NCBI GenBank assembly: GCA_959347315.1
Contig: OY365822.1
Coordinates: forward strand, 9,687,127 to 9,751,126
Source of the DNA: Bimastos eiseni
Taxonomy: Eukaryota > Annelida > Clitellata > Crassiclitellata > Lumbricidae
DNA: 64,000 nt
Direction: 5' to 3'
Positions 1 through 40,300 of the stretch are shown here, in pieces (the first letter of the stretch is position 1; every line of letters begins with the position of its first letter). Position numbers and translations under genes: made by a program. The notes below the pieces were generated by a model. The model was not told the DNA's origin. It was given only the letters and a program-made list of their open reading frames with translations, and did no database searches.

Positions 1-179
1 TAACATTTCCACCTCTTCAGAGCGCATGTGAGAATTTTCACTTGAATATGTGTCCGCAATGGACCCTGTGTGGTGGGCATCCTGGTAGGATTTTATTCCA
101 GTGCTTTTGGTTGAAAGAACATTTATATGTTTGTATAATGGAAGGAGATATGGCAATTGTAACACTACGGCATGAAGCA

Positions 180-404
180 GAGGATCAGCACGAGCCTGGA
201 ATTGGTCCCTTCAACCCTCCCAACGGTCAACACGGTGGCTCGGTCTTTCTGGACAGGATGGACACCTTGTATGCTGCAGCATAGTTAAATTCGACTCCCC
301 TATTAACTTGTCATCATCCGTTCTTACTGTACTCGTAGGCTAATCCTACTTCGGTGTGGCATGCTGAATTAATAGAGAAGAAAGCTTTTGGCTATTATTA
401 TTAC

Positions 405-456
<52 letters not shown>

Positions 457-475
457 TACTTTGTATTAAATTGCA
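180..475 (+). mobile_element. SINE family S2 with an ATT tail
   Basis: Contains GCTGCAGCATAGTTAAATTC then GACTCCCC (B-box-like), TGTCATCATCCGTTCTTACT and a GTGTGGCATGCTGAATTAAT 3' region running into 75 bp of ATT repeats. Other S2 copies share GTTTAATTCGACTCC and CAGTTTGAAATTAAA: 11695-11830 (+), 27055-27180 (+), 6190-6310 (-), 23805-23965 (-) and a partial one at 8455-8510. Confidence 0.65.
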
Positions 476-585
476 AATTATTATTATTAATATTATTATA
501 ATTATTATTATTAATATTATTATAATTATTATTATTATTATTATAATAATAGTAATATTATTATTATTACTATTGTTTGGTTAAA

Positions 586-2226
586 CTACAGCTGCACAAA
601 AGAGCCTCTGAAGGCAACTGCGTTGAACTGCGGATGGTATGGGTCGGTTTGGGCAGTGCTCAGCTCGGCAGCTGCCTTCTGCATTAGCGGCTTGTCCCAG
701 TTTGATTGCTTGTGTGCTGCATCATTGTCCGGACGCATCATTTGGCTCTCGATGCACCACAGATGTTCCATCTTCTCAAGCAGTCCGTCGACGTCGGACC
801 AGGTGCTGCCTAACATGGAGGACTGCAGTGGTCGGGTGCTCGCAGCGGAAGCCAAAAAGGCGGGAAGCGCCAGCGAGGTCACTCGACGAATTCCTAATCC
901 TCCCATCTTTACTGGTAATGATGCTTGAAGCCATTGGTCGTTCGATAGGGTGACGTTGAGAACTGCCTCTAAACCGCTTCGAAGAAGGTCGTCGAATTTG
1001 TGTAGCAAAGAGTGACCCGTGCATGAGCTGCATCTTAACGTGTTTGGCTACAGACTCTAGTCTGGTAACTGCTAAGGCCAGTTCCTTGCATCTACCCTGC
1101 AGACATGTCGTCAAGGCCTCGCTGGTGGACAATGGCGCGCCCAGCAAACAGGCTCTTTCCGGAGAAATTGACATATAGTGCTTGAAGACATGGTCGGAAA
1201 CTAGTCTGTCTTGGCGATGGATGGTCTAGCATTTGTCTTGGTTGAGTCGAAGCCCTAGTTCCTCTCCTCGCAGTTCCAGCATTCTCACATCTTCCGCCAC
1301 CGTCGCTTTCTCTCCTCCTAGGGTTAGATCATCCATGTAGCCCAGTACCAATGGTGACGACATCTTCTGTAAGATTGGCTGCAATGGAAGGCAAAAGAGC
1401 AAAGGGCCAAGCGGGTCTCCCTGTTGAGGCCCAACCTGTGACAAAATGGTATGCTGACCAACCGAAGCTCTGAGGGTTCCGCGTATGCTAGGTGACAGAA
1501 TGGAGCCAGTTCCGGCAGGACCTCATCTATCGAAGACAGCATTCTGTCTCTGTAGAGACTGTTGAAGGCATTTTTGAAGTCTAGCTTCACAAGGATTGAC
1601 CCTGTCGGCAATGCCGCATGGACCGCTGCCTCTCTTCCCCCCGGAATGCCAACCCCAACCTGTCTCGGTGCGAGGTATGCCGTTGCCTTAGGAACCGCGA
1701 AGGTGCACACACATTTGGATGCGAGCCTGCGCCAGTAATAGCCGATTACAATCGGGCGTAGGCCTCCGGAATCCTCGCGAAGTACCATTAGAGTGCCTCC
1801 AAAGAGTATCGGTCTAATCTGTTCAGGGCATTCGCCTGTCAGAAGGAGGTTGACTAGTCCGGTGACGGATGAGATCAGTTCCGATCCAATTTCTGCGCAA
1901 TTCACCAGGTCCAGCAGATGCTGTGGTCAAAGACCATTTGGTCCCCCTGAAGAACGTAACGGGAAGGAGCGGATCCGTGCGAGTACCTGCCTTTCTGTGG
2001 CTTGGAAGGGTGTCACTTTAAGTTTTTCCGTACTAATTGGGCGGTCGGGTGGATTCTGAGGATTTTTTGAGCGTAGTTCCTCCAAGGTTACAGAGTCTGT
2101 ATTGACAGGCCTGTCGGTCGAGGTTAGGATTCTGACGCTAGATCTTACACTGTGGTTGTTGGTTTTTGGGATATCGGAGAAGATTTCGTCCCTCTTAAGC
2201 TGCCAAGACGTGTGAAAGTCTTCCAC
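586..2226 (-). pseudogene. Decayed reverse transcriptase of a retroelement
   Basis: Successive minus-strand reading-frame fragments from 2226 down to 586 in several frames. They show a polymerase N-terminal part (LREDSGGLRPIVIG, RRLASKC, KLDFKNAFNSL with the first catalytic Asp), then QQGDPLGPLLFC, then GYMDDLTLGG (a YxDD-type box with Met) and a C-terminal stretch VKMGGLGIRRVTSLALPAFLAS. At least three frameshifts break it. This RT type, with KxDFKNAFNS and PVxxGGLG, is common in corals and echinoderms and looks non-LTR-like; the exact clade is not clear. No endonuclease or LTRs were seen. Confidence 0.8.
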
Positions 2227-2541
2227 CCGCTTCTTGATCGTTGTTCTTGATAGATTGTGGCGTTTACCTCCTCTTCTTGGTTGTTCTAAAATTATTATTA
2301 TTGTTATTATTATTATTATTATTATTATTGTTATTATTATTATTACTATTATTTATTTATTTATTTTTTTTGCCCAAGGGATTATTGATACCTTAGGCGA
2401 TGTATGCAAATAATATCCGGAGTGATTATTATCATTATCATTTATTATCATTATCATTATTATTATCATTATCATTGTCATTATTATTAGTAGTATTATT
2501 GTTATTGTTGTTACTATTATTAATATTATTATTATTATTAC

Positions 2542-2575
<34 letters not shown>

Positions 2576-2640
2576 GGTGGTGGTGGTATTAGTAGTAGTA
2601 GTAGTAGTAGTAGGTGGTGTGAGTAATAGTAGCGGAAGTA

Positions 2641-2902
<262 letters not shown>

Positions 2903-3060
2903 TACTTGATGTTACTTTACATTTGAGGTGCTCGAGTGACGATCGTGGGATCTACGATGACAACATTTGCTGCTTCCAACAGCGACATGGACATTGTGCT
3001 TACGGCTCCGGTAGGCGTAATGTAACCTTTGTGCGTCTTTCGTATATATAAGCCCTAATT

Positions 3061-5280
3061 AATTTTGTATTACTAATTAGACAGCGTCGTATTTCGCTTA
3101 TAACTTGCAATGTGATCGGTACACGAGTCATAAGAATGAAGTTGCTACTCGAATTTGAGCGACACAATCGTCTTATTTCTGGACTCTATATGCACTATAC
3201 AGGTCTGATATGCAATATGGGTCACATGTGGACTTCATCTGGACATGCTGGCAGGCATAGGATAAAAATGGGGTTGAGGGGACATTCGTTTAAGAAAAAT
3301 TTATATTTCACTAAATAGCAACCAAACAATGGGCAACTTTCCATTTAAAAAGGATTAGCCGTAGAAAACACTTTAGAAATTTATTATCTTTCCGAAATAT
3401 ATCTGAAATATTGATTATAAGCAGCTCTATCCCATCGCAAATTTTGGGAATCGTTCCCTCCTAGCCATCTGAGTCTCCGTCTCTGCTTCATGCCCATGCA
3501 TGGCTGCCTCGGGACTTGCTTAAGGGACTGCTCGTCTCCCTCTGCAGCCAGTCCACCGTTTTCTAAATGGTGAGTCGCCACTCGGCCGGCACAGGTCCAC
3601 AGAAGAAAATTTCCGGGTCTCGTAAGTCTTTCGTTTAATATTTCATGCTTTTATTTTTAATTAAACAAACAATATCAATGGAAAGATCATTGTAGGCCTA
3701 TGCTACAAGCATAGGTCAATCACTCCCCCGGCAGCAGCACTTGGCATCAACAAAACACAAATAACTTGTTCCGGCATTCATAAGCCTACCCGTTTTATTG
3801 CACCTATAGACCAATATGGGCGATGAATTCCGTGAGGTGAAGACGAGGCTTCGCGGAAAACTTTCAGTTTGAACAAATGGAGGCTTATTTCTTAACTGCC
3901 TTCAAGGTCCCCATAATCTGTGTATTTAAATGAAAGAGAATTCATAGGCACATGTTATTGAGTTGTAATTAATCTAATCTAGGCCAAAACCTGTAACGGT
4001 CTGCATCTCAAGTTTTTGTAAGCCTAACTGCAACAGAATGTTTAGTGTTGGATTGGGGTCCCGCCAAAAATTTACAATCAAAAGGGTTCCACAGTCAAAA
4101 AAAGATTGGGGAACACTGCCGTAATGTTTTGTACACTAATAAGTTACTTTGCTAATTCAGTCTGTTTGTTTATTCGTACATGTTTATTTGTTTATTATGT
4201 AAATTATAGATAGCTATCAGCTCACAAGAGAACAAGGTCTACCGGATTCTGAAGGAAAAAAGTAACAGAATTAATCAAGAAATAATAGAGAGAAATATTT
4301 GTTAAAAGCTAACTACAATTTACAATGACGATCTTTGATACTGGTGGTGATGATAAGAACAACTCTGATCCCGATTATGGTAATGATAATGATGATGATG
4401 ATGACGATGATGATAATGGTGACGATAATGCTGAAAGGGATAACGATGAATAATTATAATGATGACGGTGATGATAACGATGATGATAATAATACCGATG
4501 ACGATGATGATGATGACCTTTTGGACATGCTTAGGCATGTAACAGTCACGCATGCTTTGCGGATGTAGGTGACATGACAATGGTTGACTTACGGAATGGT
4601 CCTACCGTCAAGGTGCCCATTATCACCGGCGAGGATTGTGGAGGAAGCGTGCATTGGCAGATGAGCTTCAACAAAACAGACGGAATCATTAAGACGAAAC
4701 TCCTCAGAGCATATTCGCTGCGTAAGCATGCAGAAATTAAATGACTGTCTACTCGTTTCGTAATCGTAATCTCCGAATTTATAAAGTGTCACTTGAATGC
4801 CATGCGCAGGGTACCAGCTTATTCACGAGCGCTGCATCAAATCAGAGGAGTTGTCCAAAGGGTAGTCCGTGGTAGAGCATACTCCGGTTCCAGGAGGTCG
4901 GCGGAGGCAGAATAGCTGTTAAGGAGGGTATCGTTTTGGTCGAAGATTGACAGGAGGAATATCAAGTGAGGAGTCTGTGTAAGAATTCTTGAAAAGCCAA
5001 AGGTGAGACTTAAGTTTAGAATGAAAAGCCCAGGGTGATGGGTAGGGGAACTTGGAGCAGATGATGTTTGATGACAGACGGTGATGGTAGAGGAAATGAT
5101 ATGTACGGAATTCAGGAGGCAGATCGTCCAGAGTCAGGTATTACGCATGGGCATAGGCATCAAGATCTTATGCTCAATGGATTTGTTCGTCGGTAGCCAC
5201 TGAACACCCTCATGCGTTAACCTTTTTTTAACTTTTCAGGTACAATAATTGTATTTGTGGCTAGTTGGAATGATGCTTAT
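3061..5280. other. No gene recognised
   Basis: AT-rich intergenic sequence with a GAT patch (4375-4530) and a diverged S4 repeat (4762-4835). Open frames are short and show no conserved motif. Confidence 0.5.
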
Positions 5281-5322
5281 AGCCTAGTCCACTATGGTCT
5301 GCAATCTGCAGTGCACTAGGCT

Positions 5323-5475
5323 ATAAGCAGTGTGACACGTGGCTATAATGTGGCTATAAGCAGTGTGACACGTGGCTATAATGTGGCTATAAGCAATGTG
5401 ACATGTGGCTTATAATATGGCTATGAGCAATGTGACGTGGTTATAATGTGGATATATAAGCAATGTGACATGGGA
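5323..5475. repeat. 33-bp minisatellite
   Basis: Unit GGCTATAAGCAGTGTGACAC then GTGGCTATAATGT. Two perfect copies followed by about two diverged ones ending near GACATGGG. Confidence 0.8.
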
Positions 5476-5844
5476 TGTACTTTGTGTGTTTCTGAGTCGT
5501 AATGTTTTTTCCGTGGACCGTTGTGAAATTTTACGTTAAAACCATGAAAAATGGAATAACCTAAAACACTTAATGAGAAAGCCTAGGTTCTTATCCAGCC
5601 ATGGATCTATCCATGGGTCATAAGTAGAAAGAGAGGCAATTTGCACGCGCTTTGTACATGTGTCTGTCTTTCAAGTCGACGATAGAGTGGCTCCTCTTGT
5701 CGTGACTGTCAAAGACTGGGCTGAGAAAGCAAGGGTCAAGAACGCACGCGACGGTACTTTGTCCAGCTTCTCATGGACGTTGATGGTCATCTGTTACCTG
5801 CAGAGTAAGAATGATAATAATAAAAATAACATTAATAATAATAA

Positions 5845-6080
5845 TAACGATGATGCTGATGCTGCTGATGACGACGACGACGACGATGGCGATGACGATG
5901 GCGATGACGGTGACGATGACGATGATGACGATGATGATGATGACGACGACGACGACGACGATGATGATGATGATGATGATGATGATGATAGTAATAATAA
6001 CAGTGATAATAATGATAATAATAATATCAACAACAATAATAATAATAATAAAATAACAATAATAATAATAGATATAATAA
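5845..6080. repeat. GAT/GAC and AAT trinucleotide array
   Basis: Runs of GAC, GAT and then AAT triplets. Poly-Asp/Asn and poly-Ser/Leu open frames on either strand come from the repeat. A smaller GAT patch lies at 4375-4530. Confidence 0.9.
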
Positions 6081-6957
6081 CATTAATAATAGAGGTACCT
6101 TCGCACTGCACCATGGGAACGAGGACAACGAACTCCAAGCTAGATCGCACATTATGTTATTTTATGGCCTAATTAAGGGCGAAAAAATAATTATAATAAT
6201 TTTTTATCTCAAATTGACAAATCGCAGTTTGATTACAAGAGAAGTGTGAATGAACGATGTCAAGTTACTACCGGAGTCCAATCCCACTGTCGGCAGCCAT
6301 GCAAGGCGTCAATCGCGTTATACATCCGATTGAACAGAGTCGAGAATGAAGGACTAGTCAACATTAAGGGGGATACAGTGAGCGAACTTACTTCATCAGC
6401 TCATGTACGCCTGTGTGTTATACATTACTTTACAGTTCACTTTCAGTTTTGAAGAAACCAGACATCCAACTGCACCTGTCAGGTTCCTCGCTTCCCCTGC
6501 TGGAAAAGTCCAGAACTGCCACTGAGTTTGGTTCTGCGGTGATAGTCGGCGATGTTGCATGTACTGGTCGTGTGCTGGCGCAGGTTTAGAATTTTGTATA
6601 GTGTGACTGGAGGAGTTCGGTTTTCAGACTCGAGTGAAGAGTGGCAGAGAATGGCTGACTGGTGCATGGCTTACACCGACTGTTATACATTAAACTGATC
6701 GATTAAATGAAGGAAAGACAAATTAATTTTCTCATTGTTTCACACAGTCAATCTCAGGTTATTATTACCCAGCGTTGGATAAGACTTCATTTTACATTTA
6801 CTTCAGGTGGATCAAACCCTGTCGTTCCGTGCCTTCAGAAAGAGTTTCCAGTAAGCTCTTCAAATCAGTTATTCGTCCCATAATTTTTTTACAGTGTGAT
6901 TGAATTCGAGTCAGTCATTACACTAGTCAGGCAAATTGAAATTTGGCCTATACTGCA

Positions 6958-7710
6958 AAGACGTTTGGTCTGTCTGTAAGACTACCTGTATAATTATGCA
7001 TATATATTTATACGTTTGGTCTGTCTGTAAGACGAACTGTATAATTATGCATATATATTTATGTATAGGGCCTATATATATAAAGTATATGTATATATAC
7101 TATATATAGTTTTGGAAGATTGTTTTTCTGACACATGTACAAAGCACGTGCAAACTGCCTCAAGTTCTACAAAGGGGCCCAGCCCAGCCACGTCTATTCA
7201 AAACTTCAATAATTCGCTGTGTTATGACTACATCACATTTCCTTTAAGTTTGACCTGTATCTTATAGGCCTACATCCTACCTTCGGCTTTCCACGCGTCC
7301 TCTGATCACATATCATGACCCGAGCATCATAGCCACAACTTTTCAACTTTGACCTCTTGATGATTTTAGGGTAAATACGGAGACGTTTCGCTGGCATCAG
7401 AAGTAGACGTCGATGTAATGGAGTCTCCTCCGTCCTTCACATCAGGGAATCGATCGAATCTAGGAAAACTGCTCAAGGGATTCTTCCAGTTCTACACAAA
7501 CACATTCAAGCAAGTCAAACACACACGTATGATAGGGACGGATATTTGCCGACAGTCAGCCAGCCACACAGAAAAACAATCTTCCAAACTATAAATAATA
7601 TATATATATATATACATATACTTCATGTATATATATTATATATAGGGCCTATATATAGACCTATACATACATGATTATACATGTAGTCTTACAGACAGAC
7701 CAAACGTCTT
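6958..7710. repeat. Long inverted repeat with 440-bp centre
   Basis: The left arm (about 6958-7125) has AAGACGTTTGGTCTGTCTGT, a second copy of that at 7012, AGGGCCTATATATA and TTTTGGAAGATTGTTTTTCTG. The right arm (7569-7710) is its reverse complement, including CAGAAAAACAATCTTCCAAA and ACAGACAGACCAAACGTCTT. The centre has no gene I recognise. It could be a transposon with long terminal inverted repeats; no clear target-site duplication was read. Confidence 0.7.
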
Positions 7711-9301
7711 CCGCACAGACAGTTATATAGTCTTTCAGACAAACAGACAATCTTCCAAACAGACAATTAACCTTCTAAACTGACAGAGACAGGTTTGGAG
7801 GCGGGAGAGACAGGTTTGCAAACAGGCTGATATAAGATACCCATGCAGGCATAGGCTCTAGTAACTTGAGACGAAAGACTAAACACAATCGCCCAGACCA
7901 CCACTTTGGACTCTAAAATACAAACGTAAAGTTATTTACTATGCCAATAATTAATTGTCTACGTGCTCCAACACCTTGGGACTGGCACTACCCAAAGGCA
8001 TCATTGATGGGACTAGTATTTGTCAGTCCAGAGATCATATTATGATGCGACGAACTCACGTCTAAGCACATTATAAATCCTGTGTCGCAGTTACACCCAC
8101 ATATTTAATATCATTTGGTGAAACGGTCATGAACTGTGCTGCAGGTATGCTAGTGAAGTGATATCAGTGCGTGAGGGTTGTCTCATACCCAAGCACCGGG
8201 TCTCCTCACGTCCACCTCACAAACAGTGGAATTACTTCTGCATCGAGGGTAAGTATGAGCATATGGGGATGGGGTGTAGATTAATGGGTGGAGTTATGGG
8301 TAGAGTAATGGGTAGGGTAATTGGAATATAAATGGATAAGGCACTAGCTGGTGTGCAGAGCAGAGGAAGCGAGTTCGATTTCCGTTACACATTTTAGGGT
8401 TGACTTATTTTCTTTTGCAATGTGGTGGCTTTTGTTAAATCAGATGCATTTATAGGATGGACACCATGGTTGCCGACAGTTTAAATTGCACTCCTGCAAT
8501 AATTTGTAATCAGCGCCTCTGAGTAGAAATCTTGCAGGGGCGCTATATCAAGTATTTTGATTGATTAATTTTGATTGATTCATAATATATTTGTAATAAT
8601 ACTGCCGGTTATCAGTTTGAAATTACATGAAGATATAATTATTATTGTTATATTATAAGTCATTATCAATACACTACCAGCTGTCTTACCTGCCAGCGTG
8701 ACCATAAAATTTTATGGGACCATGCATACTTGCATAGGTATATACTAAATTCCTACAACTATTACCTAACTAAAGTTCTGCCTAGAGTCGTGAATGCTTT
8801 AAGAATATAATTATAGTGAGCTGAAAAATAATTATAGCTTCTGAGTATACCACCAAAATTGTCCATGAAAAACAGGGATATGAGACGAATAATTACTTAC
8901 TTGGTCTGGTTGGTCATTTGCCTAATAAATGACAGAAATCGTTAGCCCATTTCTCTTGAGCATCATAACAAGATTTGACCATTAAACCTAGCAAAAATCT
9001 ACATAAGGACTTAAGAGTAAGACAGCCAGTGGCGGCTCTACAGTAGTGGTAGTATAGCATAGTTTTATAAGAATAAGGGTAATAATAAAATAAATTGTGA
9101 ATTATTCTTTCAGAGCCATATGGGACTGTACGAACAAATACAGCCAGAGCTATGTTCAAGTCAGCGCCATTCTCAAGAGTCACTGAAGCCCTAAGGGACG
9201 CCAACAGTCAACTTACCAGATACAACACTCTTAACCCACCACTTGCAACTTGAACACTGCAACCAACTTTGTCCATGCGATCACACACAAACACCCACCC
9301 A

Positions 9302-9356
<55 letters not shown>

Positions 9357-10440
9357 CGGAACAACGAATTTATTCGACTGATTCTGAGGAACTTAATTGA
9401 CGAATTCTATATTTATATGAAGACAATTTTAAATTATGAGAACCTTTCTGCTTTTTACTTTTTTGTCTCATATGAAGTACAGCTTTCTATAGTGAAATCT
9501 CTGTAAGAGTTTTCTCTGCAGGTAACCAACCGCGGTCAACACAACCACAATTGAATCGCGCTTGGTCTTAACCTAAAGCGAAAAGATGACGGACTGTCCA
9601 TATAATTATTGGTTTACTCGGTATTGTAATATCATCAACTGTGATACAATTTCATGTCACTATAAGTCGCATACATTCAATAGTCTACTCCGCTTACACT
9701 TGCCTTGTATTAGAGTCTGTAAATTTGTTGATTATTACTGAAATAATCAGAACGACTACAATAATTGCAAAATTCATCCGCTGTTTAATAATAATAACAA
9801 CGAAAGCAATATGAATGTGTGGATAATAAATAAAATTTAATATAAACTTCAATTTATTCATGCTATATCAAATTCTTTCCTGTAATAAACAAATGACTAT
9901 AGATAAATGATAAAATTTTGTAATGGCAAGCATCCAAAAAGTGGGGCAGAAAGGTTTCAGCCAGATATAAGTTCCAACGTTATGGAAGGAAGCCACTGTA
10001 CCCCACCACACAGTATATGAAATACTGCATTACAATGAATCATGTCAAGTATATAGAACACAACCATTACATCATCCATTGTCATCTAAATATATAAAGA
10101 ATAAAAGTATGAATGTAACTATAATCCTATCCTCCACAAAAACTTTTGATAGACTCGACGAATTGTTCACAAATTTTCAACGAAAACTCTTTACCACCCC
10201 ATAACGAATATAAGGGTGTCAGCAATCACAAAACATTATCCATCCCCGTAAAATTTCACCCCTAAAGTGGCAAATCGAGCTAAATTAAACTCACTTCATT
10301 TACGAAACGCAGATTAATTAGTATGCGTGATGTTGCAGTATTTTAAAATAGCCGATATCGAACTGGTGATAATGCAGAAAATTATATGAGTTGCCGATGG
10401 AGTCATAAATTGGCCGCTTTTCTCTTATATTGTTGTACTA
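7711..10440. other. No gene recognised
   Basis: Holds a partial S2 SINE (8455-8510), a family P arm (8512-8555) and a TA repeat (9305-9345). 7711-7800 has further diverged pieces of the inverted-repeat arm (CAATCTTCCAAAC). The rest is AT-rich with nothing I can name. Confidence 0.5.
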
Positions 10441-10710
10441 CAGGGGTGTAACAAGCGGGAGGCAGAGGGGCACCGCCCCCCCAGTTTTAGTGCTCAGTGC
10501 CCCCCCCATGTGCTCCCCAAATCGTTTTTTTAATGTTTATCCAATGGATTTTTAAGAATACTCTTGTTAAAATAATTTTTGCACCCCCATTTTTCAAATT
10601 TCTGGGGGGGGCAAAATTCAAAAAGTGGGAGGGCCAAAAAATTTGTTTGCACTTTGCTTAATATTTTTAAAATTATGCCCCCCACTTTTCAAAACCTTGT
10701 TACACCTCTG
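10441..10710. mobile_element. hAT-like miniature element, 270 bp
   Basis: Terminal inverted repeats CAGGGGTGTAACAAG and CTTGTTACACCTCTG match at 14 of 15 positions. The flanks are TTGTACTA (10433-10440) and TTGTACAA (10711-10718), 7 of 8 identical, an 8-bp target-site duplication typical of hAT. The interior is G/C-run rich and has no transposase. Both TIRs begin CAGRGGTG as in hAT elements. Confidence 0.8.
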
Positions 10711-10718
10711 TTGTACAA

Positions 10719-12262
10719 CTACCATGGGGAAGCAATGTTCAACACATTACATAACTGTAAGGTTACCTTACATTATTTCGACTCGGGCAACGCCGGGTGA
10801 TTCAGCTAGTTATGTATAAACATTACATAGAAGTATATAAATCCAAATTCATGGCTTAAATCACCAGTCCCTCAGCCTCAACAAAAGTTCAATACATAGC
10901 CAATATTATTAGAACAGCGATTCTGTTTTTCACTTGCACTCTTCAGTTTCACCGAGGAGGGCATTGATACCATGTGCTGAACGATATTTCGAACTTCGAT
11001 ATCGCTGTTAGATTTATGGAGACAGTAGATCCCAATATAGTTACAAGATCAATATTGTGCCATGAACCAGCCCGACACATTCAGAGCGAATAGATTCAGT
11101 AAGCATTCACGCACATCAAGAAACTGAAGGATTAATACTAAACAATGATACCATGTCAAGCAAAGCGAATGCAACGAGTTCACCATTAAAATACATTTAA
11201 ATGCATAACTTGAAAGAAACATTAGTGGTTCACATCAAGAGTGTTGTAGTTCTTCAGATTCACTATTAAACCATTCCCTGAACGAATGATTTTCGGCTAT
11301 CGAGACAGAAAGGGGAAAACAGAGAGCAACAACAAAGGCAAGAAATAATGATCCTAGGTTTCCATTCCTGAGTGTTTATTCAACAATAACTTAAATCGCA
11401 AATTGTCAAGCAGAAGAGACTCAAAATAAGGATACAACAACTATGTTGCCAACCAGAGCAGTCTTGTACATGCAATTCAGTGAATAGGCATTAGTGGTTA
11501 AGTCAAAAGTTTAACAACAACATTGATTAAAATGGTTCAACAATGAGAGCCGAATTTAAGAAAGTGGGAGCCCATGGGCGCCCAATTTCATGGGGCGCTT
11601 TGCACGGAGAATTTATTGCCTTTGTTCAATATGTAATCTATGACAGGGACAATCGCATACTTAAAATAAGAAATGTATAACGTATTGGGCGTCTTGCATG
11701 GCTACCAACAGTTTAATTCGACTCCTGTAGTAACCTGTCATCATTCATTCATTCATACTCTACTTGTGATCATACTGAGGTTTGCCAGTTTGAAATTAAA
11801 CAAAAATTGTTATTATTAAAAATCATAAATGATATTTATTCATAATAGTGGTCATTCAGATCTATTCTCTCGTAACTCTTAGAATCTTTTCGCAAGTCAG
11901 ATGACACATGCAGTGAATTAATAAAAAAATAAATTGCAACTAGTTGGGGGCCTCTAAGTGGTAGAAACCCTGGTCTGGCACCCATGTAGCCCATGCCTAA
12001 ATCCGGCCCTGTCAACTTTCATCAGCCCTTCGCAAATGATGTAAACTTTCACATCAAACAAGTAAACTCTTGTCATCTTTCATTGGCTCTTAGCACCTTA
12101 GACCCACAACTTCTTCACTCTATCAACAGGTGGCAATGCTGAACACAATCCAACTGCAACGTGGCCCATACAACCATAAATACTCCAAAGAAAATGCATA
12201 GAAGACCATCCAGTGGCAATTACATTAGATTTCCACAACATTTACTGGCATTAAAGGATCTC
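10719..12262. other. Par-3 3' flank and possible 3' UTR
   Basis: The transcript should continue on the minus strand below 12263. The first AATAAA words in that sense are at about 11835-11840 (by the S2 SINE) and 11612-11617; neither is proven. Nothing else recognised from 10719 to 11640. Confidence 0.4.
11695..11830 (+). mobile_element. SINE family S2
   Basis: CATGGCTACCAACAGTTTAA then TTCGACTCCTGTAGTAACCT, CATTCATTCATACTCTACTT and CAGTTTGAAATTAAA with a TTATTATTA tail. Best preserved S2 copy; it lies 430 bp beyond the Par-3 stop codon. Confidence 0.68.
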
Positions 12263-39141
<26,879 letters not shown>

Positions 39142-40169
39142 GCCGCCCGCATCGCAAACCATCCGCTAAATTATCATCCGGTCGTCAAATGACGACAATC
39201 GCGCATAATCCGTGAAAAGAGGAGTAGGTCCTGTCTTAAACGTTGAGTAACATCCAAACCAGCAACGAAAGTATCGTGCGAATTTAGGGCTTCCCGAATT
39301 TAAAACTGTGTTGTCGTCCTCGAGGTTTAGTCCCTATACATCCAATGCTTAACGACGCTGCGCTATGATTGTTATGCGTTTTTGAAAGATGGCGTCTGCG
39401 TAAACAGGTAGGCTGCACCTGTGCGCACGCACTCACCGGTGATTCAGGTGAGTTGAGTGACAGACCGAGGCCCCGCCCTCTCATTCAACGATTGCTTGCT
39501 TCGTAAAGGTAGACTTGACAATGATTGCTGCGCCCGCTCACCAGCAGGTAAACATCCGCTCCCAACCGTTCGTATTCCCACCCTAGCCAGAGAATTAGTC
39601 AGGCCTGAAGTGGCCTTAGAGAAATAGCAGGGAGCAAGTAATTCAACGGTTGCGCAGTCAGTCCAATATATTTACATAAGGAATTGAGAAAAGCTATAGG
39701 CCTATATATTGTATTTACACACAATAATATATATATATATATACATTTCGATAATATAGACTATAAACTTCTGTGTGCTCACAACCATCAAATGACTGAA
39801 GGCATAAAATAGTAGACCTATCAGTCTCGTGCAATAATTATATTATAGATATACGGCTTCGACAAGCCGTACAAATGCCTGAGATTGGTGCTCCTTATAT
39901 ATATTATATATATATATATTTTATATATATATATAGGGTTCATAGCATCGATTGATGCCTTTCGATAGAAGTTACAACTAATATATGTATATCGGACAGA
40001 TCTTAAAAACACCTCCTTCTGTCAGACTTGGGACTGGCACTGACAGAGTGCAAGCAGTGGCGGAACTAATTTCGAAGCATAAATTAATCCGGATAATTTT
40101 ACCTTTATGATAGCTGAATGGCAATTTAATTTTATGGTATTTGACGTATGCCCCCAATATCACCTTTAC

Positions 40170-40300
40170 GCGTCGCCCGAATGGCTTAGCAGCGCATTGC
40201 CTAAGGACATTTAGGTCTAAATAGGTCTATTCCCACCATTGGAGTCGAACTGACGACCAGTCAATACGAAAGGCTAACACTCCGTCACTGAGAAAGTCAA
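40170..40300 (-). mobile_element. tRNA-like SINE fragment of another family
   Basis: Minus strand carries a B-box-like CAGTTCGACTCCA and an upstream TGACGGAGTGTTAGCC that could be an A-box, followed by GCAATGCGCTGCTAAGCCAT. It does not match S1 beyond the promoter boxes. Between the kinase and Par-3 genes. Confidence 0.45.

Noticed and set aside
5660..6172. 170-aa Asp/Asn-rich open frame
   Set aside because: Most of it is GAT/GAC/AAT repeat; the same tract is open on both strands.
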